Shown piece after piece: positions 11,900-24,600 of a stretch of DNA of 64,000 nt; position 1 is the stretch's first letter, and every line of letters starts with the position of its first letter. Position numbers and translations under genes: made by a program. Source of the DNA: Pomacea canaliculata (Eukaryota; Mollusca; Gastropoda; Architaenioglossa; Ampullariidae); NCBI RefSeq assembly GCF_003073045.1, contig NC_037590.1, positions 4,428,016 through 4,492,015 on the forward strand. The letters are read 5' to 3'. The notes below the pieces were generated by a model that was not told the origin of the DNA, did not search any database, and was given only the letters and a program-made list of their open reading frames with translations.

Positions 11900-14800
11900 T
11901 TACCAAAATGTCAAAACAAACAAACATTTTTTGGGGGAAACTATGGCCTTTTTTCTAAGTGATTCACAGCTGAAGTGATGTCAGAATATCAACAAAGATT
12001 ACCACTTCTTGTTACCTTGTTTAGCAGGGGCTTACCAATTCTCCTTCCTATGTGCAAATAATCCCCAGAAACCATTTGTCAGATGCAAATTATTAGTGCC
12101 TGCCTTGTAACTGCTATCTCAAACAAAATATTTGTATTTTTAATCTATGATACTAGTCACATATAAAGGCTACATCTTATAAAGGTTATCCAGTCATAAA
12201 AAATTATCTTATATCTTCATTAGCAGGAAGTTTGTTTTTTGACCACATGATATGACTAATAAGCATAACAACGAGGGTATATTTCCACACTAGCTTCGAA
12301 TTTTATTTTTTTTTTCTTTCTCTCGATTGTCTTCCTATCGATTGTTCACAACAAATGGAGTCATTAAGTAAATGTAATTGTATGCTATGTTTATGTTGAA
12401 ATTTTTTCACAGTGCTTGATAATTTCTTTTTATGTGATAGATATGTCGAAGTTGGTTGCACTTAAAAGCAAATTTTTTGTTCAGATGTCACTTGTGATTA
12501 TGCATAGCTGTCAGAGAATGCATTACATAAATATGCACGTTTTGGAACTATTTTTGCACAATGCCTATCTACCCATGACCTTACTTACAAAATGTGTGAA
12601 GAATCTCACAAACCGACTTTTACTGATGTTTCACTTTATCTCCATCCATGCGATAACTTTTGTTCTATTTTACTGTGTTATTTTTGTATTTTGGAAATAC
12701 ATCTTACATCTCTATTCAATGTCAGTCACCCAGTATATGCATTTAAACAAATGTTTTCTGGTAAGTGTTGTTGTTTGGCTTTATCTTTAATATGTTTTTG
12801 ATTTCAACTAAATGTTGGTGGCACTGTCAAATGTTAGTCAGAAAACCATTTTCATTTATTTTTAACCATTAGGATTATGTTTGACATTATTTTCTTTCAT
12901 ATTTTGTAAAGTCAGCTACACTTTGCAAGTAGTACCTGCACTGCCACTTCTATTTGCAAGATACCGTTGACAAAGGGATAAATTATGAATACTCAATAAC
13001 CATTTAGTAAACAGTTATGTAAGTCATAAAAACATGCCAAAAGATAGGTTTCATGTTTGCAATTGTCGTACTGGTCAAATTTTTTGCATATGTACGCAGA
13101 CTCAAAAATACATTCTCATCATTTGCTGTTGGCCAGCTATAGCCATTCTCATCCACCAGTCATTAGATAAATAATAGGTTATATAACTGCATATGCGGTG
13201 GGTTCAGCCTCCATTTTTAAATATAACATCTTTGCTGTTGATTGCTTACTGACTTCTGCTGCCAGTCATTATTCTACCAAAGTAGCTTTCCATGACCATG
13301 CATTGGTCTTCATGCACAGAGAAATTTGTAGTTAAGTTTCTGGCAGAGAAATGTGTGTCTACCTGTGAAAGTTTGGAGGTATAACATGGGAGCTGGTGGG
13401 TAGGGGAAGAAAAGCATTTGACTTCACAGACTGGAGGGAGCTGGAGTATTTATTTGCTTAATACTCTGACAATATATAAAAATTACTGAGTCACTGACTG
13501 CTAATGTCATGTTTTGCAGTTCTTATTTACATTTTTACAATAACAATGTGTCAAAAACAGTCAACATTTTGCCTTCAAATATAAATTGTTTTAAGGCTCT
13601 GAATAGTCTTGTAAATTATTTGTAAAATATTTAGGAATTTATATGGTATGAAATAATACAAAACTGGGCTCCGATTCTGCCTATCAGCTGTCATAAAGTA
13701 AGTTATAAACTGAAGTCTTTCTGACCAGGATGTTTAACCTGTATCTGTTTTTACAGTACCTTGCAAGTCCAGATACAATGTAAAGCATTCTGTTTATGTG
13801 ATAAGTTGAGCAAGTCTTGAGGGAGAGAAAGAGAGAAAAAATTGACAGTGAATGTCTCCATGTATTTAATATTGCATAGCATTTTCTTGTTGTATTAAGA
13901 TAAACTATTGTATTATTTGAACCTTCTTTGGCTGAAACAATGAATTTTATTTCTTGTAAAATCAGAGTTATCATAGATATACTAGATACTGCCAGAAATT
14001 TCTGCCTAAAACTGTTTGGGGAAGCTTCCCACTAGAGATCTTTTACATTTCCAAGTGTGCCATTATTAGTATTTGGCCAATCAGGTGGTACACATAGATC
14101 ATCACCTTTTTATGTTCTGATATGCCAGTGTTACTGGGGGATCAGTTGTATGTGTACATATATAAGAAGTACATATTTTCTATATCTATTTAATACTCAT
14201 AATGAGTCAAGCCTGCAATGTATGACATCAAAAATGTAAAACAACGAACCAGCAACACCTAATTTAAAATAAATGTAATATCTTCTATATTAGCTCTTTT
14301 GGCTATGTGTTGGCATTAAATACTTCAGTTTTGAGACCTTGTTCATTTCCTTTATAAACACGTTGTAAATGTTGGTTTCTCAAAGCTTGTTGTCCAGTCA
14401 TATTCAATAATTTTTATCACAAAAAAAACCAAAACAAAAGTATTTGTTGTAATTATTAATAACCTGTTCATACAGGAACAAACTAAGGTTGTGAACAAAT
14501 GATCTACTCATGCCTTATAGCAAAATGGGTTTGTATTTTTTTTTTTTAAGCTGTCAATGCTGTCATATCAAGCCAAAACCAAAGCTGGAGTTGGTGATGT
14601 GTTCAAATGGTGCTGCATTAGTATATTTTGAATGTATAAATTCAGGTTTAAGCAAGGAAATATCTTGGTGCATTGAGAACTTTTATTGATAGCCTTTATT
14701 GATGGATAAACCTACTAATGACCATATCATCAGGGAACTGTGTGATGGGTCCTTGAGCAGTGCTTCCTTTCAATGACATTTTTATGTTAACCTTAGAACC

Positions 14801-17800
14801 AGGCATGGCATGAATTACTAGCATGTAACTCTTCTTATTTTGTGATCGTGTTACTCTTGATTCTGTGAATAAGCATTATATCTTTATTGTAGATGCTGTG
14901 ACCATTAAACCAGACTTAGTTTTTAACTGAACTCTCATATTTAGTCTGTTAATCTATTACAGTTTTTACCAACAAAGTCTTATTATTAAATTGTCAATTC
15001 AAAGCTTATTGGAGAGGTCTAATAATCAAAGGAAATTTTTTTCATTTGTGGCTTATCTGCTTAATTTGCTGAATTGGCATGCAGCTCTCCAATTTTGTAG
15101 GGTTTTTAAGATTTCTCTGCTGCAAGTACCTTCCTCATCCCTAAAAGTGAAACCTAGGCAACATTTTAAAAAATATTTTTCTATACACATCATGCACCCT
15201 CAGTTTAATATTCCCACAATTCACGGGCAAATCATTAAATTGTGACTAGGCTGTGAACAAAACTAGGTACGATGAATTGTCTTTGTCAAGATGCATTTGT
15301 GCTTGCAGACCTGCAGTAGCTAAGGGTTTAGCAAAGTGATCTGAAGAAAGTCAGTGTATTGCCTGTCTGTTCTGGATCCATCTCCGTGAAGATTTGTATT
15401 ACCTCTTCCACATAAAAGTGTCCAAAATTTCACAAAGTGAAATGAGTGAGCACTAGGGACACTTTTACACATTAAAAAAAAAAAGATTAAAAATTTGTCC
15501 CCTATATAAAACTGCCTATATTTCACAGGGTGAGTCTTATGGACACTTTTGTGTATAAAAAGAAGAAACCCAGCCTGGAACATAAAGCTCAAGTCCCTTT
15601 TGCTGTAGAGCAAATTGTGACCATAATGTCACAATATATGTAATTAGATCATTTTTATTCTGAAATTGTTTACAATAAAAGACTTTTATCTTTGAATATT
15701 GTTAAACTTGATGTTGCCTGCCAGAGACCTAGATTTTAAGGTTTTCTCCTGTAACAATTCCTTCTTCACCCTGTTAGAATTTTTGAAACTTTTTTTTTCC
15801 AGAACTGCTAGAAACTGCACATTTTCAAGAAAATTTACAGTGTTTTTTAATGGTATTGGATCAAACTTTAAATGTTTAATTGTCTGCTGCCAAAATAGAT
15901 TACCATCTTTATTGCTTTTATTTAATTAAGCAGTGAATCTTTCCTGGTCCCCTGTATTGCATGCTATGTCAGCAGACAGTCTCATGCAAACATTCCACTT
16001 AACAAAGAATTTTTTTCTCTAGTTGCTGTCTAGACTGTGTCTTCTAGTTTATTTATTCATTGTTATCATTTATTTGAGTACTTTGAAGGTTACCCATTTG
16101 TTCTATCTTTTGAAATACCACAAAGTAGCCCATTATACATGTGAATGTACGCAGGCGTACATACACTCCCACTCACTTGCAGATCATATAGCACACTGGT
16201 ACAAAGTAGCTTTATGTTTTTGTCTACCCATCCCTCAAAATGCATATCACTGAATGGAATAGACCTAGATGTTGACATTTTAAATCTTTTTCCATTTCCT
16301 GAAAGCCAATTGATCCAACACTCACACACACACACACTAGTCAGGTTGACTTGATGCTGAATTCACCCCTCCCCTTTTTTAAAAATTCTGAAATGTTAGG
16401 AGAGGAGAGAGGTTGTGCATGCATGTATTTGCATTTTTTTAACCTTCGTATTTAAAGTTTAATTGGTTTAGCTCTTTATATTATAAGGGTTCTTCAGTTA
16501 TTTATTCAAATATACAATGTATTTTTATCTTTTAACCTGTGTTTCATTGCCATATTGTAACTTGTACCTTTTCATAAAGTAAATCGGTTTCACTTTAGTA
16601 GTGCTGTTTTATTTCATTCTTTACCTTCATTTCAAGTCTTCTTTACACTTTCCCTCCCCTTATTTTCCAGAACCCTTTGCTGTGCAACTTGATGTTTGAT
16701 CTCTTTACTTTGTATGCTTTTTTTCAAGAGAAAGCTTTTTTCCCAAAGATAAATGTATTTTTCTTGTTATTTCAATTTTTGTTAAGAGATGCTCTCTATT
16801 TCTCTTTATGTATTGACTGTATACTTGTATTGTGCAATGAGAAAACATTTTGGTCTCACAAAGTACACGTGCTATATATGACTTTTTCACACATTTTTAC
16901 TACTTTTTTCTTTGGAGCAAAGTGATGCTCACATGGATCTTGTCATGCTGTGTCACGTTTATCAAAAAAAAAAAAAAAATCATCTTGAATACGCACAAGT
17001 ATTGACTTTATATGTAGAGCATACAACATTAGGTAGACAACTTTTTTTTTTTATTCTGCTATAAAACTGCATCTCAGGACCAAAATTCTCAGAAATTATT
17101 TTATCACCCATGCTTACTTTGCATTTTTGTTTAAGCTGATCAAAACTTGATGACTAAAGTGCTTGGGGTATTATTAGGAAATGCAAAAGCATTGTCATAA
17201 ACTAAATTTCTGTTGTTCATAGCTTTGCTGTTCCATCTGTGCAACTGCTAAAAGTGTTGGTTGAAAGTCAAGATGTTTGTTTTGGCTCCCCCCCCCCAAG
17301 TTAAAATATTGCTACATCACTTTAAATAAAAAGAAAAAAGAGAGGCCCTGTGTTCTCGGGGTATAGCAATTTCTTTCTGAAACCCTACCTTCATCTGATC
17401 TTTTTCTTTAGATGCAATAGGCCTGATGGTGTCAAAATAAATGACAGTCATATATCTGACTATTCATTCGAAAAACATGATAAATCTTTTTTATTTTATA
17501 ACTGGAATGATTGATGCTAACTTAAGATAATCAAAAAACGAGCTATTTTAACTAAGAAAAGCTCGAAACATTTTGAAGCAAAAGTAAGTAAAATTTTATT
17601 CAGATATTTAAGACTAAAACAGAGGAATGCTAGACTGCATTACTGTTTTCAGTATGGCAGTCATACTAAGTTTTGTTTATCTTTTAGGGGGGAGGGGTCA
17701 GTGGGGAATAGGTGTGTTTCTTGAAAACCACGCTGTTGTTTTTCTAGCTTCACAGGGATTTAGCTCATGTTTTGTCACTGTTTGCAGTGTTGAAATGCTT

Positions 17801-18390
17801 TGAGTTAAAATGACATGTTTTCTGGATCATACTTTGCTTAAGTTGGTTTTTAAACAAAAAATGTATAGTATTATAGGCTTTCTAGTGCTTAAAAAGTTCA
17901 CTATTTAATGTTTGTTTTGCATAAAAATGTTCCATGCAGACTGTTGCTGACATTCCACTTTTTCATACTTTTTTTTTCTTTATGTATGTTCTTATTTAAA
18001 GCTTTGTGATTTATTTGCTTCTTGCAAATGCTCAGTAAAAAGCGTTTCAGCTTATTGTTTATGAGTTTACATTTTTCTGTGGTCAGTGGCTTGGTTGAGT
18101 AGAATGAACCTGATTCTTATAAATATTACTAAAACCAAACATAGAAAATGCACCAATCAACAAGTCAATGGATATGTAAAGTATTGTCAGCTTTATAGAC
18201 AATAGTTCTACAAAAGTACATAAATTTTTTAAATGGTTCATGCTGTCCCATGGAAAGAGATTATAAGACCATTCAGCTATCAGATTTCCATTCTTTTACT
18301 TTCAATTTTTAAATAAAAATACTTGTCAATAAGGGTCAGCACTCAGTCATTAAAACAAAATATGTCCACCATCTTCACAAAAGTTATATC
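11900..18390. other. Gene-poor intergenic stretch between SUFU and MRM2
   Basis: About 6.5 kb without a supported gene. It is AT-rich, with homopolymer A/T runs (for example poly-A near 16965), a short CA microsatellite near 16321-16337 and a C run near 17289. Short open frames here have low-complexity translations and no recognised domain. Part of it could be a longer alternative SUFU 3' UTR. I see no coding exon with conserved sequence on either strand. Confidence 0.6.
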
Positions 18391-18396
18391 TTTAAT
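18391..18396 (-). terminator. MRM2 polyadenylation signal (ATTAAA)
   Basis: TTTAAT on the plus strand reads ATTAAA on the minus strand, about 90 nt after the MRM2 stop. It is the common variant signal and the nearest candidate. Confidence 0.5.
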
Positions 18397-18485
18397 ATTA
18401 AAAAACCTATTATTTCTCCCCTTTTTTCAAAAGGTAATCCCACAGGTTCTCTGAAGTTCAAAACAATAAAATTCTATCCAACAAT

Positions 18486-20563
18486 TTATCTCTCTGCCTT
18501 CCCTACAAAATTTCTTCCTAGAAGGAATATCTCTGAAGAATCTTGTCGACTAGCACTGGGCTTGACAACTTTGACATTTTCAAATAACTTTCCCATGGTT
18601 AGTTCAAGTTTACGCAATTCACTTCCTTGCCACAGCTTACATAACACATGTCCTCCAGGTTTAAGTACACGTCTACTAAATAGCAGCACAGAGTAACACA
18701 AGTCCACAATTATGTCATGATCCAAAGACTTCTGTCCTGAGGCACTTGGTGCCATGTCACTCATCACGACATCTGCCTGTCTTCCATTCAGAATGGTCAG
18801 AATTGTTTGTTGAGTTTCCTTGGAAGTAAAATCACTTTGATGGAGAACGTAAGCCCCTTCAATAGGCAGCATGTGTTGCAAGTCAATGCCAATTACAAGG
18901 CCCTCACCCTTGTACCCTGAAATGATGGTGAAAATAATTAAAATGGAATCTTAGATAAACAGTAGGACCTAATTCAGCTATATTGTAGTCTTTGCAATGC
19001 CCAGAAATTTTTTTTTTATATAATAAAACCCTGATGAAGTGCATTTCACATAACAATGAAAACAAATTTAGAGCAACAGTACATTATGACAGTGTACCGA
19101 GTTAAACTTCACTGGCTAAGAATGAATTCTTGGCTGGAAAAAAATATTCCATTCCTTCCATATCCCCCCTATAAGTTATAACCCTAACCTGGCTTCAAGT
19201 GATTTCTTCTTGCTCCCCAAGATTAAAACCTTTGAAAGACAACTGCTTTGGTATTGTAAACATCTATCAAACTGCAACCAAGACCAAACACCCTGACAGG
19301 TGACAATTTCAAGCACTAGTACCAACAATGGCTGAGGCATTGGGAATATTATGTATATTTATAAGGACCAAATTTTGAAGGTGATAATATTAAATTGTGA
19401 ATTTTTGCAATGCACAATTTTTTTTAAAAATTCATTACTTTCCAGACAGATCTTGAACCTTAATTTATTGCCTCAACTCATTCCCAAATCCCCATGTAAT
19501 CTGCATCTCTCTCTCACTCATATATATCACTCATCCTTTCCAAGGTTCACACAAGCGCAAGCATTACATATCATCGATAGTTCAACTATGATTGAAAGGA
19601 AGGATGGACGGTAATTACTGTTTCATAGTGCCAAATAGCTTTGGCAATATCTTGCAGATAATTGGCTAAAAGATGACTAGTAATGTCAAAGCAAAGTATT
19701 GAAAGGAGGTAAAGTTTTTTAAAGTCCTCAATTCAACAAAAATCAGAGATGAAACCTAAAGAAATTTCTGAAAAAAAAGAGTGAAATGTCAACAATATAA
19801 ATAATCAATGTAAAACCACTTAAAACCATTGAAAATAGATTTACAGCCCTGTGAAAAGCAAAAATAGTAATTGGATAGAATGAAACAGAAAAATGAAATG
19901 GAATGAAAATAAAGATTAGCTGAAAAGTGTCGTTGAAGTTGATCAAAAGTGAATCCATAGCAGAAACATAGTAGTCATACTCTGGACAAATTTAATCAAC
20001 CGAATACATCGTATACTTTCAGCTGAAACGGGATTAAAGACTTGTTTTATAAGAAGATTCCACAAAATCTTCCCCGAAGTAGTAAAGGAAGCTGTAAAGG
20101 ATGAATTTTGGAAGGTTGAAATGGAGGAAAGATACTCATTAGTATGACTCGGGTAAGCACTTCAAACTTTGAAATTGCCTAGTTGTGAATACGCTTGACT
20201 GCGGCGCCTACCATTTTTTGAAGCGTCGTAACAAACCCTCTCAACAGCAACTTGTGTCCATGACCCAGGTGATGCTCCACAGTCGATAACTGCTAATCCT
20301 GGCTGCAGCAGATGATATTTGTCATCTATTTCTATTAACTTGAAAGCGCTACGACATCGATAATTCTCTGTTTTTGCCCTTTTGACGTATGGATCATTAA
20401 GCTGCCGTTTTAACCATTCCTGGGAGCTAGTCGATTTACCTTTGAGGTTGTTTAGCTTGGTCTTGCGGTGAACACAACTAGAATGAAAACTACATCGGAA
20501 AACAGTGGTCGCGACCATTTTAATTCCAACACCCAAGTGCCTAACTCTCTCTAAGGAAGCCAT
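18486..20563 (-). CDS. MRM2: Mitochondrial 16S rRNA (uridine-2'-O)-methyltransferase
   Basis: Two exons, 20212-20563 and 18486-18916, joined in phase 1 to give 260 residues. The longer first-exon open frame continues past the splice site, but only the donor at 20211 restores the frame of the Rossmann fold. FtsJ/RrmJ-family features: SAM motif [13 protein letters not shown] (about residues 94-106) and the K-D-K-E catalytic tetrad as K75 ([10 protein letters not shown]), D171 (SDMAPSASG), K211 (GGHVLCKLW) and E246 (DSSEIFLLG). The N-terminus is rich in R, K, S and H with few acids, which fits a mitochondrial presequence. MRM2 modifies the A-loop of mitochondrial large-subunit rRNA. It is divergently arranged with the flavin gene to its right. 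Intron 1 (1.3 kb) holds no other recognisable feature. Confidence 0.95.
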
Positions 20564-21605
20564 TTTAGGTTTGGGAAGTTCGACTCCTAAATGGGTAAAT
20601 CAAGAATAGGAAAAAAATTTATGTCAGTATTCATGAGGGTTATTTTCGTTTATATATATAAAATTGTTGAAAGTATGTGATATGAAGGGTTCAGAAATGT
20701 AGTTACAAAATAACTTCTCATCTTATTCCTGTAAAAAGTCGACACGGGAGAGTTTTAATGAAATCTAACGGCCGTTACAATTGGAGAAAGTCGTTCAGCT
20801 TCAAGCAAAATTTATACATTATCTGTTCGTGCTTCTGAAGTTCTTACCAGATATTTAATAAAATTAGCGTTCGGAAAAAAACATTTTTTACACGATTTCC
20901 GTCGTCTACTAGATAAAAGTGATTATCTCGGGGAAAAAATAGCATGATGCAGTCAGTATGAATTCAGATCGCATACATTTTTTGCAGGAACATGTTGACA
21001 AATTGTTTTTGTGTGGAAATCGTAGACATTTTTTAGGTGAAAAGTATCAGTGCACCATGAATGTTGGAAACTTCGTAGTGTGAATAGAATATATGTCAAA
21101 AGTGCCACCCTAAGACTTAAATGATTGTAAGTCTCGACTGGCCAATTTTTTTCTTCGGTGATTACCCGATTCAAACACAAAACATGCGAAAAAAATTAGA
21201 AGTTAATACATAAGCCCAATGTTAGCCTATATTTCATGAAACCTTTATTCATCCATTGATTTAGTTTCAGTTTCTACAAAGCAAAAATAAAGATGTAAGC
21301 AAACGTTAATCCGACTGTACCAGAGGCTATTCTCGGCGACCTTCGCCTGCAAGTTCGTCATAGCACAGTGACCGTTGACATATGACCCTTCAAACCGCGT
21401 AACCAAAGAATAGCACTCGATCCTTCGTCTTACTATCATGTTAGTAACTGTAGCTTTCATTAATAAACGTCTTCATGCTTGAAAATTATGGAAAGCTTAT
21501 CTGGATTAGTGCGTATTTTTTAAGTTCACTGGCGTTGGCTTTAGATTGGAGGGCAATGCGAAGCTGAAAGATTTGTATCTGAATCGTGTTCTGTGCCCAA
21601 CAGTT
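20564..21605. promoter_or_regulatory. Putative shared promoter interval, MRM2 and flavin-reductase-like gene
   Basis: About 1.0 kb lies between the two divergent start codons, with no convincing open frame. No core promoter motif is clear. The inference of shared regulation comes only from the head-to-head arrangement of two genes whose products both start with presequence-like N-termini. Confidence 0.45.
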
Positions 21606-24600
21606 ATGTCTGCGCTCAGAGTTCATCGACATCTTTTGGCAGACTTTGCTCCTGCTATACGACTATTATCCTCATGGACCGGACGGTGGAACCATGTACG
21701 TCGAAGTTCAAAGCACCTTCACCGCACCTGCAGTACAGGTAGACTGTATAGAGAGCTGCAGTCAAATCATCATATCTTTCATGCAACTACAAACATCATC
21801 ATGAATTAACTCAGGAAATTCCTGCCAGAACGACGTAGTGTATTCAGTACATGTTAAATACGTATTTCATTAATTCGAGGAACACGAAACAGTTAAATGA
21901 TGCATAATTTATTAACTGTTGCCCACACCACGAAACAGTCAACTTTACATGCTCTGAAGGAACGATATCGAGTCTACTTCTTGGACAATGCCCTCAGAGA
22001 AACAATCATAATTGAGTTTGTTGTCCAAAAAAATGTGTGACAACGATTCAGACAATATATAATGGTAAAAATATCTCCAGACGAAAGGCTTACTGTTTTT
22101 CCTCGACTTCTCAATTTTATTTTTTATAATTGAGGTGGCATTACTGAAATCTGCTACAAACGTGTGTGTGAAGTTTTCCTTCTTATAAAACAGTAAAAAA
22201 AAGTAATTGTAAATATAAAATTTATTTTTTTGGGGGGAGGTAGGGAACATTTATACTACCCTTTGTATTTATAGTTGTTATATGTGCAGGTCATGTAGAC
22301 AATGGAGAGATTTTGCTTCAGTGGAGACGAAAAAACTTCAAATCTGTAGAAAAAGATACACAGGAACTGTTTCAGAAAGTCATGAGTCGAGTACCTCAGC
22401 CAGGTAACATCTGTATGATTTCTGGGATTTAGCTGAATCAAGTGCAGCAATGTTATCATCATCTTTTCATTCCTTATGTTAGATTTATGCTACCACAAAT
22501 AATTAGATAAGTGTATAACATTCAGCCATGTTCATGAATTTTATTCTGTGTTTTATAAGTAAAGCGAAATATAGTAATGTGTGCCTGTATGGGTTCATGT
22601 GTGGCAGCAATTGTACTTATAGAAGTCAACATGCACTGTTCAATCCATGCAAAATTTGGCAGGGATATACCTTAGTTAGTGTATGTTTATTTTTTGCATC
22701 AATTTTTTTCTCCATTCTAAGATCTTATCAATGGCACTAAGTGAAAACATTATGCAGAATGATGATTAAAATATGCCCATTATGTAGAGGAAGATTTGGA
22801 GTCACAATTTGAGAAAGTAAAAATCAGTGGGGCAGGGGAGCAGGCAAGTTACATTGTGGTTGACATCACTGCAATTTTTAGCATGTTCACTAAAAATGTC
22901 ATGTTCCCATTGCTGTATATGAGCTATTAACCTGTCAAGAAGGAGTATCAAGTAAGATGACCAGACGTTTCGGGGGCGAAAGCGGGACACGTGCCGATGA
23001 TGGTGTCGTCACCGTCAAAGAACGCCGAAAAAAGTAATTTTTAAAGACAACTGGCACATTTGATGGACTTGCCAGAAAGCCAGAAAGCGAGACATTGGGC
23101 ATCCCACCCGATGAGCAGGCGGGACACGAAGTCAAAAGCGGGACTGTCCCGCCTAAAGCGGGACGTCTGGTCACCTTATATCAAGAGAAGTGTTTCACTG
23201 CTTCTCTGCACTGATACTGCGCATGAATAACCTCAACTCATATTAAGCAATAGATCAAAACTTCACAACAGATTTTTTAAAAAAAGGCCTGGGCAAAGCT
23301 TGGAACTTAAAATTCATTTTGTTTGAAGTAAATGTACTGCAGACCATTAAATTACATGCTATTTTTGGTAAAAAGATATAGCAGTAATGTATCTTCTTTC
23401 TTCTGATTCTAGATCTTATTTTTTTAATCAGAGTTTTATTACCATTTTCATCAAATTGCAGTGATAGTGGTAACAACAGGGGAGTATGACCCATGCACAA
23501 ACAAGTGGAACAAACGTGGCGTCACTTGCAGTTCTTTTTCCAGTGTTTCTGCTTCTCCATCAGTTATTTCATTTTGTCTTCAACAAGAAAGGTCTGATTA
23601 CAAGCACAGAGAGAAATAATATTTGTTTTAATTTGCTTTTTCACTCAATGTTGCATTGCAAGATCACAACTACAGCAAACACTAATAAAAGGTGTAATTA
23701 TAGAATACATTTTGGGCACAAAGTTTGTGTATGCTTTTAAAATGCCTCTAGTGAGTTTGGATTGCCTTCTTGAAAAGCAAATCACTTCCAATCAATGCCA
23801 TATATATCCAGGGCTTCTGCTTACGCAAAATATTGCGTAAAGTACGCATTAAAAGTTCGGAGGACCCCTTCAATTTTCGTCAATGGGGTCCCCTTCACAT
23901 TTGGGCGAAGAACAGGAACCCCATAAAAATCTGAAGAAGAGGTCCCTGGGACCCCAAAGAATTTAGCCTTAGCAGAAGCCCTGATATCTCTTTAAAATTT
24001 GCATTAGCATTAAAATTCATCATTTGAGCATTTATTGCTGTTTATTTTACAGTCGTATGCATGACATGTTAAGAAGAGTTGGAAAATTTGCTGTGCACAT
24101 TCTAGCTGAGGACCAGGTAAAACTGCATTTTTCTTTTATCATTAACACAAAAATATAGTCACAAAAATACTAACACATATTTTTATAAATAATTAGCATT
24201 GCTTGTGGTTTATTAGATAAACCATTTTGCACAGATATGTATTAGCATAGGTATTGTATAGAATTGAAACATTAGCCTGATAGCCCACTTCTTGAGAAGT
24301 GGGCATGATTTGATTATCTTGAGTTTAACTTTCAGAACAGTAATGCTTATTCATTTGGTCATTTTGGACCTGAATTTAAAAGTGATTCAAACATAATTAG
24401 ATGGTAGGACATTGCTTCATGATAATCTTTGTATGCTTTCTTCTTCATTGTCCTCAAAATATTTTTCTCAGGTCAGACATGCTCTGCATTTCTCAAAACG
24501 AGCTGAAGATGGACAGTCCCAGTTTGAGAGCACACCTCATATTCAAGGGGAAGAGGTATATGTCATCTTTAGCAGATACCCCGATTTTGTAATTGCTTCT

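Noticed and set aside
12416..12801. Overlapping plus-strand open frames of 124 and 69 codons
   Set aside because: The translations are AT-driven and full of F, L, Y and C, with no motif, good start context or supporting splice sites.
21586..21804. Alternative open frame over exon 1 of the flavin gene, reading LLLYDYYPHGPDGG
   Set aside because: With either usable donor it enters exon 2 in a frame that hits a stop at once. The overlapping ATG frame at 21606 fits the splice phase.
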